Notes under the pieces: generated by a model | What the model saw: the letters and a program-made list of their open reading frames with translations, nothing else | Database searches by the model: none | Told to the model about the DNA's origin: nothing | In this document: positions 1 through 8,277 of the stretch, piece after piece | Layout of the letters: each line of letters starts with the position of its first letter | Numbering within the stretch: the stretch's first letter is position 1 | Assembly: GCF_009873495.1 (NCBI RefSeq) | Contig: NZ_CP046703.1 | Coordinates: 7,126,001 to 7,190,000, forward strand | DNA: 64,000 bases | Source of the DNA: Nostoc sp. ATCC 53789 | GTDB lineage: Bacteria > Cyanobacteriota > Cyanobacteriia > Cyanobacteriales > Nostocaceae | Direction: 5' to 3' | Program-made: the position numbers and the translations under genes

Positions 1-1
1 A

Positions 2-247
2 GAAGCTGGGATTTGGCATGAAGCGCTGACTAGTTTGGTGCAGCTACGCCGAACTGAGCCGAATAATTTTAAAGCGAGGCTGGATTGGAGACAATTTTTC
101 AAGTCTGTAGGTTTGAGTGCGATCGCTTCAGAACCATTGATCGATTGTTGCACATCTAAGAAAGAAGGGCATGGGGCTAAAGTAGAATTTCCAACTCCCA
201 ACTCCCCACTCTCAACTCCCCACTCCCTATTCCCCACTCAGCACTAA
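2..247 (+). CDS. DUF928 domain protein, C-terminal fragment
   Basis: The reading frame is open from the window edge to the stop, so this is the 3' end of a longer gene. The visible residues (GIWHEALTSL, LRRTEPNNF, SVGLSAIASEPLIDCC) resemble the C-terminus of cyanobacterial DUF928 proteins, exported or periplasmic proteins of unknown function often encoded beside CHASE2 cyclases. That identification is from memory of the family. The last ~20 residues are encoded by a CCAACTCCCC-type minisatellite common between genes in these genomes, so the original stop was probably lost to repeat expansion. The stop lies five bases before the ATG of the cyclase, which suggests one transcript. Family assignment is moderately sure; function is unknown. 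Confidence 0.6.
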   Translation, partial: EAGIWHEALTSLVQLRRTEPNNFKARLDWRQFFKSVGLSAIASEPLIDCCTSKKEGHGAKVEFPTPNSPLSTPHSLFPTQH

Positions 248-252
248 ATCTT

Positions 253-2481
253 ATGTGGGCAAAGCTGAAATCGCAAATCTGGCAATGGCGTGGTGTTTTA
301 CTTGCTGTTCCCAATATTACAGCCCTGGTGATTGCACTACGTTTGACTGGATTACTGCAATTGTTGGAATTGGCAGCACTAGATCAATTTTTTCTCCTTC
401 GTCCACAAGAATCGCCTGATACCCGCATCGTCATAGTTGAAATTAATGAGGCAGATATCCGTAAGCAGGGCCAGTGGCCTATGTCTGATGGAAAACTTGC
501 CAGTTTGTTAGAGAAAATCAAACAGCAACAACCCAGAGCGATTGGTTTAGATATTTATCGTGATTTACCCGTCAATCCTGGTCATGAAGCTTTACTTAAG
601 GTCTTTAAATCTACTCCAAATTTGATTGGAGTCCAAAAAGTCTCTGATACTGTTGATAGTTCGGCAGTTGATTCGTCTCCAGAACTAAAGCGACTCGATC
701 AAATTGGGTCAAATGATTTACCCATAGATGGGGATGGCAAAATTCGGCGATCGCTATTATACGTAAATTTAAATAATGATCAGATTCTGGAAAGCTTTGG
801 GTTAAAGCTGGCATTGTTGTACTTGAAACCTGAAGGCATTACCGCCAAGCCATCAGCAACTAACTCTAATTATTTGCAGTTAAATCGTGGCGTTTTCCCG
901 ATTTTTGAAGCTAATGATGGGGGTTATGTCCGAGCAGATGCGGGAAGTTACCAAGTTCTGTTGAACTACCGAGGACGGATACAGCAGTTTACTAAAGTTT
1001 CTCTGGGCGAAGTACAAGATAAACCCATTCCACCAGACTTAATGCGGGACAAGGTGGTGTTAATTGGAGCTACTGCTGAGAGTTTGAAGGATCTATTCTA
1101 TACGCCCTACAGCAGTAATGTCTTGACTGATCCAGAACGAATGGCGGGTATAACAATTCATGCTAATTTGATTAGTCAAATTTTAAGTGCGGCAATGGAT
1201 GGTCGTCCATTGATTAAGTGTTTACCTGAGCCACTAGAATGGCTATCAATTTTAATTTGGTCAATTATTGGTGCTAGCTTGTGTTGGCTACAACGCCACA
1301 GTAGCAACCAGAAAACCCTTATGGCTGTTAGTGTTCTGCTAGCAGGTGGCGGTTTAATTGGTGGTAGTTTTCTTGCGTTTTTGGCTGGTTGGTGGATTCC
1401 TGTTGTCCCTTCATTGCTGGCATTCGCTGGTTCTGCGATCGCACTTACTCAGTATATTGCTCAAAGCGCTACCGAGATGCGAAAAACTCTCGGCCGCTAT
1501 CTAACTGATGAAATCGTCTCCAATATCCTAGAAACTCCTTCTGGGTTAAAGCTAGGGGGAGAGCGGAGAAAAGTTACGGTTCTTGTGTCTGATTTAAGAG
1601 GATTTTCAGCTATTTCCGAACAATTACCACCTGAAGAAGTAGTAAAGATTTTGAATCTTTATTTGGGAACAATGACAGATGTGATTAATCAGTATAAAGG
1701 CACGATTAATGAGTTTATGGGTGATGGCATTTTTGTGATATTTGGTGCGCCAATTAGCCGCATAGATGATTCTCAAAGAGCGATTGCTTGTGCTATTGCT
1801 ATGCAATTGGCAATGCAGCAAGTAAACGAACAAAATCGGCAAATGAATTTCCCAATCCTCGAAATGGGAATTGGAATGAATACAGGGGAAGCTGTAGCAG
1901 GAAATGTAGGTTCTCAAAAACGCGCTCAATACACAGTTATTGGCAGTCATGTTAATTTGGCTGCTCGAATTGAATCTTATACAGTGGGAGGACAGATTTT
2001 AATTTCTGAAAATACCTGTAAAGATGCCAATATTGACCTCCAAATTGCTGGACAACTACAAATAGAACCCAAAGGGATGAGACACCCTGTGACAATTTGT
2101 GAAATTCGTGGCATTGGCGGTAAATATAATTTATTCTTGCCTGATGATGATGAAGAAATAATCGTTCTCAATCAAGAAGTACCTGTAAAATACACCATTT
2201 TGCAGGGAAAATATGCAGTGGGCAAAGTATTTCTGGGAGCATTGATTAGCCTCTCGGAAAAAGGGGCACAATTGCGATCGTTAGATTCTTTAGAAATATT
2301 GAGTAATCTCAAACTCAAGCTATTGATTGAAGCAGAAATGGCTACAGAAGAAGAACATATCTATGCCAAGGTGATCCAACAGTCTAATGTTGACAAGCAT
2401 CTTTTTCTGCTTCGGTTTACAGCCGTTCCCCCAAAAGCGATGGCAATGCTCAATGCACTGCGTCAGCCTGAGTCAGGTTAG
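253..2481 (+). CDS. CHASE2 sensor adenylate/guanylate cyclase with C-terminal PilZ-like domain
   Basis: This is a membrane-bound class III nucleotide cyclase of 742 residues. An N-terminal hydrophobic stretch (about 14-43) precedes an extracytoplasmic CHASE2 sensor (about 45-305). Two or three membrane helices follow (about 325-400), then a cyclase catalytic domain (about 435-605). Metal-binding aspartates are in SDLRGFS (D447) and GDGIFVIFG (D491). The last ~100 residues, with a 'SEKGAQL' turn, resemble a PilZ domain, which could bind a cyclic dinucleotide. It should make cAMP or cGMP in response to an extracellular signal. It sits five bases after the DUF928 gene and is probably co-transcribed with it. 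Substrate choice (ATP or GTP) was not assigned. Confidence 0.88.
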   Translation: MWAKLKSQIWQWRGVLLAVPNITALVIALRLTGLLQLLELAALDQFFLLRPQESPDTRIVIVEINEADIRKQGQWPMSDGKLASLLEKIKQQQPRAIGLDIYRDLPVNPGHEALLKVFKSTPNLIGVQKVSDTVDSSAVDSSPELKRLDQIGSNDLPIDGDGKIRRSLLYVNLNNDQILESFGLKLALLYLKPEGITAKPSATNSNYLQLNRGVFPIFEANDGGYVRADAGSYQVLLNYRGRIQQFTKVSLGEVQDKPIPPDLMRDKVVLIGATAESLKDLFYTPYSSNVLTDPERMAGITIHANLISQILSAAMDGRPLIKCLPEPLEWLSILIWSIIGASLCWLQRHSSNQKTLMAVSVLLAGGGLIGGSFLAFLAGWWIPVVPSLLAFAGSAIALTQYIAQSATEMRKTLGRYLTDEIVSNILETPSGLKLGGERRKVTVLVSDLRGFSAISEQLPPEEVVKILNLYLGTMTDVINQYKGTINEFMGDGIFVIFGAPISRIDDSQRAIACAIAMQLAMQQVNEQNRQMNFPILEMGIGMNTGEAVAGNVGSQKRAQYTVIGSHVNLAARIESYTVGGQILISENTCKDANIDLQIAGQLQIEPKGMRHPVTICEIRGIGGKYNLFLPDDDEEIIVLNQEVPVKYTILQGKYAVGKVFLGALISLSEKGAQLRSLDSLEILSNLKLKLLIEAEMATEEEHIYAKVIQQSNVDKHLFLLRFTAVPPKAMAMLNALRQPESG

Positions 2482-2752
2482 GGCATCAATATTTAAATGG
2501 TAACGAAGGGAGGTGTATATAAATCAGGTTAACTGAAAAAGTAGGTAGTTCAGATTTTTTTAAAACAGTAGCAATTGTTGCTGATGCAACCAAGCGATCG
2601 CGGTAAGATTTTGGACTTAAGCCCGATCCAACTCCAATAACTCCTTAATAATTTGTAATTTTTAATTTATGCTATAGAGCAACTAAGTTGAGTTATGGAG
2701 ATAAAAATATGATTTTTTCTAAAACTGAAATTCAATTACATCCAAAGGACAA

Positions 2753-3058
2753 ATGACGAACATAAACAACTTTCAAAGACTTGTAGAACTTGCAAACGAA
2801 TATGGGATTATTTGCCAGCCAACACCAGAAGAATGCTTAATTGCATCCTTGCCTGGAGATGAAGATTTTTTATTAGCTTTTACTTGGTCTGGTGCAGTTG
2901 AAGGAGAGCCGCCAGAGCATGAATTAATAGCAATTAGTGTACAAGATATAGTTAAAGAAGTTACTGTTGCAGCTTGGCAGATTCCTATTTATTTATTCGG
3001 AAACGTTTTAAGACAGGCTCAAATGCTGGTTGCTGCTCACAAAGATTTTTTTAGCTAG
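2753..3058 (+). CDS. Hypothetical protein, 101 aa
   Basis: An acidic, probably soluble protein of 101 residues that I do not recognise. The start ATG has a plausible AAAGGA ribosome site five bases upstream. The sequence alternates acidic and hydrophobic residues with no signal peptide, membrane helix or cysteine cluster. It stands alone: 270 bases of gene-free DNA lie upstream, and a miniature inverted-repeat element followed by a terminator-like hairpin lies just downstream. No function is proposed. Confidence 0.55.
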   Translation: MTNINNFQRLVELANEYGIICQPTPEECLIASLPGDEDFLLAFTWSGAVEGEPPEHELIAISVQDIVKEVTVAAWQIPIYLFGNVLRQAQMLVAAHKDFFS

Positions 3059-3060
3059 CA

Positions 3061-3167
3061 GATAAGCCTCAATACTTTTCGGTTTTTGGGGGAAAAGGTT
3101 TGAATTTACCTTTACCCAGATCAAAAGAGAGATTGTTGGGTTTATCCCAAAAGTATTGAGATAAGCC
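3061..3167. mobile_element. Miniature inverted-repeat element with 8-bp target duplication
   Basis: A 91-bp core at 3069-3159 begins TCAATACTTTT and ends AAAAGTATTGA, an 11-bp perfect inverted repeat. It is flanked by identical direct repeats GATAAGCC at 3061-3068 and 3160-3167. Perfect terminal repeats plus an 8-bp duplication indicate a transposed non-autonomous element. It carries no coding capacity and lies two bases after the stop of the preceding gene. Confidence 0.7.
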
Positions 3168-3194
3168 CTATAGATTAAGGCATTTAAACTGGCA

Positions 3195-3234
3195 TTTGCC
3201 CTTCGAAACCAAAAAGTTTTGAAGGGCAAATTTT
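3195..3234 (+). terminator. Hairpin with following T-run, probable terminator
   Basis: TTTGCCCTTCGAAAC at 3195-3209 pairs with GTTTTGAAGGGCAAA at 3216-3230, with one mismatch, around a 6-base loop. TTTT follows. It would end transcription of the 101-aa gene upstream. Confidence 0.5.
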
Positions 3235-3244
3235 CGGGTTTTTA

Positions 3245-3274
3245 GGTAGGGGAAATTCATGAATTGCCCCTACC
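3245..3274. repeat. 30-bp palindrome
   Basis: GGTAGGGGAAATTC and GAATTGCCCCTACC face each other around a short centre, forming a near-perfect stem. It is a typical small intergenic palindrome; no function is inferred. Confidence 0.5.
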
Positions 3275-3340
3275 AGATAAACTTGTTAAATTTACTAGAA
3301 TTGCTGTAGTTAAGAAAAGCCCTTTCAATATATAGATATA

Positions 3341-3505
3341 AGAGGTTGTTTGAAAAGTAGTTGGCTGTGATTTTAGGCACTTATTGATCCCCCCTAACCC
3401 CCCTTAAAAAAGGGGGAAATGGAATCAAAGTCCCCCTTTTTAAGGGAGATTTAGGGGGATCTAAAAGGATTTGATACATCACTAAGAACTTTTCAAACAT
3501 CCTCT
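3341..3505. repeat. 165-bp inverted-repeat element, family A copy 1
   Basis: The ends are AGAGGTTGTTTGAAAAGT and ACTTTTCAAACATCCTCT, matching terminal inverted repeats with one mismatch. The interior holds opposed CCCCCCTAACCCCCCTT and AAGGGAGATTTAGGGGG arms, so the RNA would fold into a long hairpin. Copies of exactly the same length or with an insertion occur at 18340-18504 (opposite orientation) and 55750-56007. No clear target duplication was seen. Confidence 0.75.
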
Positions 3506-3700
3506 AAAGTTTTTCGTTGATTAACAGAAGACGGAGATCGGAAAAAGCAGATGCTTCACTGGCTAACTATTTACCGCAGATTATATCCAGATGAACTTCC
3601 CCAGTGCTGATATCTTAGTGATATTCCTGATAGACTTTACTTGCACTGTAAGATTTAATCGGATAACCTGAGCGATCGCAATTGTTTTCTAAGAAAATCA

Positions 3701-4057
3701 ATGAACAAATTCCTACTGAGTTTGCTTTCTTCTCCTGTGCTAATTAGCTCCATTCTCTCTATGGGAGTAATGCTGAATCAAGCACAAGCTATAGAACCAC
3801 AATCAGAAACCCAAACCACAGACCGTTTATCTTGTATCCGCAATAAACATAAAGTGGGTTTAGTATGTGCCAGGGCTTCTGTATTGGCTCAAATTCCTAA
3901 CTACCAGCGTGAAATAGAGTTTTCTAAAGAAGACGCTCCTATGTTGGAGTTCAATGACGAAGAAAGCAATGTGGCAATCGACTTATTTGGCTGCGATTGT
4001 CCTGCTTGTATAAATTCTTTACGTCAGATGCGCGGCGCAACACCTTTGGTATATTAA
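3701..4057 (+). CDS. Hypothetical exported protein, 118 aa
   Basis: A small protein with an N-terminal signal peptide: hydrophobic residues 4-23, then NQAQA at about 26-30 as a likely cleavage site. The mature part is polar and ends in a cysteine-bearing segment (FGCDCPACINSL). That motif has a CxxC pair and could bind metal or form disulphides, but I do not recognise the family. It is a single gene with a HIP1 octamer just upstream and a strong hairpin terminator downstream. A periplasmic or thylakoid-lumen location is inferred from the signal peptide only. Confidence 0.6.
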   Translation: MNKFLLSLLSSPVLISSILSMGVMLNQAQAIEPQSETQTTDRLSCIRNKHKVGLVCARASVLAQIPNYQREIEFSKEDAPMLEFNDEESNVAIDLFGCDCPACINSLRQMRGATPLVY

Positions 4058-4095
4058 GATTCTACAAATTTATCTTTGTTTTAAGCAACATCCAC

Positions 4096-4144
4096 AAGCT
4101 TTAGTGAGGGCATAACATTGTTGAACCCTCACTAAAGCTTTTGA
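4096..4144. terminator. Strong bidirectional-type hairpin terminator
   Basis: AAGCTTTAGTGAGGG at 4096-4110 is perfectly complementary to CCCTCACTAAAGCTT at 4126-4140, followed by TT. It lies between the plus-strand exported-protein gene and the end of the minus-strand cupin gene, so it may stop transcription from both sides. Confidence 0.7.
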
Positions 4145-4155
4145 TATTCCAATAA

Positions 4156-4503
4156 TTACGCTGATTTTTCCACACGCAAACCAAAGTAGGTCAAAACAAG
4201 CTCAGTTGAGCCACTATTGACAACTTCATGTACCTCTCCCACTTCTATCGCTACGCAATTCCCTGGAAGCAGAGGGTATTCTGTACCATCAATATGAATT
4301 ACTCCTGAACCAGCTTCCACAAAGAATACTTCGCACATATCTTGATGCGCGTGTGCTGGTGCGGTTTGTCCGGGAGCAAAACGCGCTTGAGAAAAGTTAG
4401 TTAGGTGAGGCAAATCGCCGAAGCGTAACATCACCTTTTTCTTAATTTCGGGATTGTGAGAGACAGATTCTTCTGGTAAGTCTTTCAGAGAATTGGTAAT
4501 CAT
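4156..4503 (-). CDS. Cupin domain protein
   Basis: A single-domain cupin of 115 residues. Motif 1 is visible as APAHAHQDMCEVFFVE (two His and a Glu) and motif 2 as HEVVNSG, so the metal-binding residues of a small mononuclear-metal beta-barrel are present. The substrate cannot be told. Its ATG overlaps the TGA of the upstream PlsY/PEP-synthase-like gene (ATGA at 4500-4503), a classic sign of translational coupling, so the two proteins probably act together. It could be a sensor, isomerase or dioxygenase. Confidence 0.75.
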   Translation of the reverse strand: MITNSLKDLPEESVSHNPEIKKKVMLRFGDLPHLTNFSQARFAPGQTAPAHAHQDMCEVFFVEAGSGVIHIDGTEYPLLPGNCVAIEVGEVHEVVNSGSTELVLTYFGLRVEKSA

Positions 4504-7394
4504 TCGGGTCTTAAATCGTTAGATAATTCCACAATACCCCTAGACCCATCAATCCTTACCCGTTGACCATCTTGCAAAAGCCATGTAGCACCCCGAACAT
4601 CCATCACAGCAGGAATACCGTATTCACGAGCCACGATCGCACCGTGAGAAAGCCGTCCACCAACTTCGGCAATTAATCCCCCAGCCCTTAATAACAAAGG
4701 GGCCCAGCCGGAATCTGTGTAAGGTACTACCAGAATCGTATCTCGATCAATCTCCGGCACGTCTTGTAAATTTCGCAACACCTTCACCCTGCCTTCAGCT
4801 TGCCCGTGACTGGCTCCAATCCCTTGTAAAATTTGGTCAGAGTAGAGTGCAGAAGGAGCTAAGGGGTGGGGAGGTGTATTGCCGTAAACTAAAAGTGGAA
4901 TTTGAATGAACTCGCTATCTTGAACGAATTGCGATCGCCTCGATTCCACTAACTTATCTAACTCTTCAATCAGCCTAGAATCGTCACCCTCGACTAAACG
5001 CCGCACTTCATCAAAGTTGAGAAAAAAGATATCTCCTGTTTTCTGGAGTAAGCCGGATTTTAACCAAATCTTCTCTAAAGCGACAAAACTCCAACGCAAT
5101 TCAGCTAACAATCGTGAATAAACTTCGGTAACTCGCCCTTTAATATCTACACGCCGTTGGACAAAAGAACGTTTGCGTTTACCAGCAAAGATGCTATTGA
5201 TCGCGTCTTTAGCGCCTGCTTGTGGTTCGTTCCCCTGCATTAACTGCACAAACATCTGCTTAATCATTTGGGGATTTTCCCGCCAAGTGGGAACGGAGAT
5301 ATCAGTTCCCACTTCACTTAAATAGCCGTAATCCTGAAGCAATTCGTCAAATTCTTGCAGGATTTTCTCTCCTTCTGGGGTTTGCTTTAACTGCTCAAAT
5401 ACCTGCTGTGGTTCAAACTCAAGCAATACTTGCTTGGCATCTGTGGCTATTGCACTGAGCGATCGCAATGCCGCCACTTCTGGAGTCACGCTATTATCAA
5501 TTTGGCCATCCTTCACCCGAAAAATCGCCTGTCGGAGGGCAGCACTTAAGGGGGCTAAAATGCTGTAATATGTCCCGTGGCGCAGCAACTCCAGAATAAA
5601 GTCAATTCTGATTAACAGCTTGGCTGGTTCCAAATTATCTACATTTTCTTGCGCCAACTGCGACAACCCAGGAATAAACCGTTGGTGATAATCCTGCTTG
5701 AAGTCTTTTTCTAAATTTAATTCCCGCTTCAGCAACCTCCCTAATCCTGGCAAATTCTCCCAGGTTGACTGCAAGGAAGGTTTACTTAATTTTGCTCCTC
5801 TGGTTAAAAATTCCAGACTTTCCGGCGGTAATCCCATCCGCAGAAAGATATTTCCTAAGAGGGATGCGTTAAAATAAGCTCTGGAATAGTGCAGAGTTGC
5901 TGTTTCATTAAAATCTAAACCCAAAGCGCGATCGCCCAAAACTAGAGTAAAAAAGTCTCCCCAAACTCCACAAGTTAAGGGACGATTAATTGACCATGTT
6001 AAGGGGTGAATTACTCCAGGAATCACTTCAGCAGCGATTTTGCGTGTCCATATTGGTAGTAAAGTGGTGATCGGTCGAGATTGCAACACCCAAAGCGTTT
6101 GACCGTCGTAACTCCATTCAATATCTTGAGGAGTGCCATGATAACGTTTTTCGAGTCGGTAAGCTAAATATGCAACTTGCTTAATTAATGCTTGGGGAAC
6201 TCGTCCTTCACCCTCTAATTGCACAGAGGAAGATTTTTCTGTTTCAACGACAAAAGCGCGATATTGTTCCGGTGTGACTTTTCCCGAAACGATTTGCGTT
6301 GGACTCCCTGGAAGGGCTTCAATGATGATTGCATCACCTTGTTGAGTAATGGGATCGCGGCTGAAAGCAACGCCAGAATATACACTTTGGACTTGTTGTT
6401 GAATCAAAACAGCCATTGCTGTATCACTTGAGCCGCGATCGCGCCGATACTGCACAGCAGATGGATGATTGTAAGAAGCTTGAACTTGAGCGATCGCTTG
6501 CTGTAATGCCTCTGGGCTAGTAACATTTAAAACTGTTTCATATTGTCCAGCCGCAGAAGCCTGTTCTGAGTCTTCGCCAATAGCGGAAGAACGCACCACC
6601 AAGGGGGATAATTCTGATGGCTGGAGAAATTCTGTCAACACTTTTGGATCGTCGATTGGCGCTAGTACCCATCCCTTCGGCACTGGATAGCCCCAACGCT
6701 TAATTTGGGATAATGTAGCCGCCTTTTCTCCGACAATAGCAGCATCTAACTCTTCATCTAAAGAAACCATCGCGCGATCGCCCCGTAAAAATTCCAACAT
6801 CGCTTGCGATTCTGTTTGTGCCTCTTGAACTGGTAGGTTCATATCATCTGGAATTTTTGCATAAATCCAGGCCATTAAACCAGCTAAAGCCACAGCAGCA
6901 AGCATTCTGGGGATATCGCTTAGATGCAAAATTGCTACAAACAGTGGAAAGAGAAGCAAAACCCCAAATTTGACTGCCTGTTTTGATTGCAGAACTGTAA
7001 AGCTAATACCTGCAAAGAAAGAGACAAACATTGCCACCAGGGGATCGTGTACGACAAATCCCCAGACGACATTTGTTGTACCTGCTCCTCTGCCTATCCA
7101 GTATCTACCAATTACCAGAGCGATCAGGGCAATCAATTCCCAAAACGATCCCTCTGGGAAGAAAAGACGGGTGAGGAAAACTGCCGCAATTCCTTTAAAA
7201 GCTTCTGACAAGACTGCCAGAATTCCGACAAACTTACCACCGTGATAAAAGGCAGCTGATACACTAATGTTTCGTGTACCAACTTGTGATAATTGCTTAC
7301 CCGTAAGCGAGTAAGCTATCCATGCAATCAGGGGTAATCCGCCCAAGAGGGGGCAGATAATTAAAATAACTAAAACACCCCAAGGTTCAAACAT
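4500..7394 (-). CDS. Fusion of PlsY-like membrane domain with PEP-synthase-like phosphotransferase
   Basis: A 964-residue fusion. Residues 1 to about 190 are a multi-helix membrane domain resembling the glycerol-3-phosphate acyltransferase PlsY (GTRNISVSAAFYHGGKFVG, then GAGTTNVVWGF), though its motifs are divergent. Residues ~205-450 form the ATP-grasp N-domain of PEP synthase/PPDK (VVRSSAIGEDSEQ at ~275, QDIEWSYDG, LQSRPITT). The C-terminus is a swivelling phosphohistidine domain, with GGRLSHGAIVAREYGIPAV carrying the likely phospho-His at ~917. The C-terminal PEP-binding barrel of true PEP synthase is absent, an order like that of rifampicin phosphotransferases. It probably phosphorylates or activates a membrane-associated substrate. 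The reaction is unknown. It is coupled to the cupin gene. Confidence 0.75.
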   Translation of the reverse strand: MFEPWGVLVILIICPLLGGLPLIAWIAYSLTGKQLSQVGTRNISVSAAFYHGGKFVGILAVLSEAFKGIAAVFLTRLFFPEGSFWELIALIALVIGRYWIGRGAGTTNVVWGFVVHDPLVAMFVSFFAGISFTVLQSKQAVKFGVLLLFPLFVAILHLSDIPRMLAAVALAGLMAWIYAKIPDDMNLPVQEAQTESQAMLEFLRGDRAMVSLDEELDAAIVGEKAATLSQIKRWGYPVPKGWVLAPIDDPKVLTEFLQPSELSPLVVRSSAIGEDSEQASAAGQYETVLNVTSPEALQQAIAQVQASYNHPSAVQYRRDRGSSDTAMAVLIQQQVQSVYSGVAFSRDPITQQGDAIIIEALPGSPTQIVSGKVTPEQYRAFVVETEKSSSVQLEGEGRVPQALIKQVAYLAYRLEKRYHGTPQDIEWSYDGQTLWVLQSRPITTLLPIWTRKIAAEVIPGVIHPLTWSINRPLTCGVWGDFFTLVLGDRALGLDFNETATLHYSRAYFNASLLGNIFLRMGLPPESLEFLTRGAKLSKPSLQSTWENLPGLGRLLKRELNLEKDFKQDYHQRFIPGLSQLAQENVDNLEPAKLLIRIDFILELLRHGTYYSILAPLSAALRQAIFRVKDGQIDNSVTPEVAALRSLSAIATDAKQVLLEFEPQQVFEQLKQTPEGEKILQEFDELLQDYGYLSEVGTDISVPTWRENPQMIKQMFVQLMQGNEPQAGAKDAINSIFAGKRKRSFVQRRVDIKGRVTEVYSRLLAELRWSFVALEKIWLKSGLLQKTGDIFFLNFDEVRRLVEGDDSRLIEELDKLVESRRSQFVQDSEFIQIPLLVYGNTPPHPLAPSALYSDQILQGIGASHGQAEGRVKVLRNLQDVPEIDRDTILVVPYTDSGWAPLLLRAGGLIAEVGGRLSHGAIVAREYGIPAVMDVRGATWLLQDGQRVRIDGSRGIVELSNDLRPE

Positions 7395-7569
7395 TCTGGA
7401 TTTTGGATTTTAGATTTAAATTTTCCATCTAAAACCTCAAATCTAAAATCTAAAGTTTTTCTGAAATTTTTGATGGTAATTAGGGCGCTTTTATTTATTA
7501 GTCATGGAATGGACACTTGGCTACGACGGAAACCGTTTTTGCCAGTGCCCTTCTAGACTACTAATGGTT

Positions 7570-7710
7570 TTAGTTTAGCGCATAGGCAGCTTGCAGCGCC
7601 CAGATGATGAGAGCAGCGATCGATCCCAGAAGCAACACGGTAGAGATAGTGACTACTTTTGGGGAATCTGCACCCTCAAACTTCATAATTCCTCGATTTA
7701 AGTCGGACAT
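7570..7710 (-). CDS. Small single-helix membrane protein, 46 aa
   Basis: Too short for most gene callers but convincing. It starts with ATG (MSDLNRGIMKFEGADSPK), has one hydrophobic helix (VVTISTVLLLGSIAALIIW, about residues 19-37), and ends AAYALN. A purine-rich AGAGAGG lies about 11 bases before the ATG. Its size and single helix recall the small subunits of thylakoid complexes, but I do not recognise it as any named Psb, Psa, Pet or Ndh subunit. It is monocistronic, between the PlsY fusion gene and a repeat block. Confidence 0.65.
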   Translation of the reverse strand: MSDLNRGIMKFEGADSPKVVTISTVLLLGSIAALIIWALQAAYALN

Positions 7711-7908
7711 AGCTTTGTAATCCTCTCTTGTTGGAGCATGAAACATTTGTCCGTTTTGATTGTAGTCCCTCTATTTACGGATGATGTTAAATTCCTAATA
7801 TTATTTTGTTTAAGCCTCGCAATTTTTCCAACCCCACAATTACTTATTTCTTGAGAGGTATCAGTCTTATTTATGAATAGTGGGGAGTAGGCAAGAACAG
7901 GAGACAAG

Positions 7909-8139
7909 GGGACAAGGGGGAATGGCACGCTTGAAAAGCTGAAACCTCCTTGCTGGAAGGGTGTGGGAGGTGTGGGAGGTGTGGGAGGCAATGCAGCATT
8001 TGTTGATATGCAGTTATTCAATTTCTCCTCTTTCTCCCCACACTTCCCCCACTTCCCACACTCCCCACACTCCCCACACTCAAAAAGCAAGTTATATCAG
8101 GGCTTTGCGATTAACAAGCGTGCCATTCGGGACAAGGGG
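7909..8139. mobile_element. Inverted-repeat element with 14-bp ends and possible 11-bp target duplication
   Basis: The core at 7920-8128 starts GAATGGCACGCTTG and ends CAAGCGTGCCATTC, a perfect 14-bp inverted repeat. GGGACAAGGGG flanks it at 7909-7919 and 8129-8139. The interior has GTGTGGGAG tandem repeats (about 7961-7988) opposed by CCCCACACT repeats (about 8051-8081), so it folds on itself. ORFs called across it on either strand are just translated repeats. The flanking repeat is G-rich like nearby minisatellites, so the duplication is less certain than the ends. Confidence 0.6.
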
Positions 8140-8277
8140 TGAGAACTTGAAACAAGTCTTTCCCCTTGTCCCCAATTCTCCTTGTCCCCAAGTCCTCTTC
8201 CCCATTCCCCATTTCCCATTCCCAATCTCAGTCAATATGTACTAAAATCAATGACTTGAGTCACAAAGAGAGCAATC

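Noticed and set aside
7955-8085. Possible CRISPR array from tandem GTGTGGGAG units
   Set aside because: Units are adjacent with no unique spacers and reappear inverted; this is a minisatellite.
7698-8245. ORFs on both strands across the GTGTGGGAG/CCCCACACT block
   Set aside because: They are translations of tandem repeats (Cys-Gly-Glu or Pro-Thr runs) inside an inverted-repeat element.
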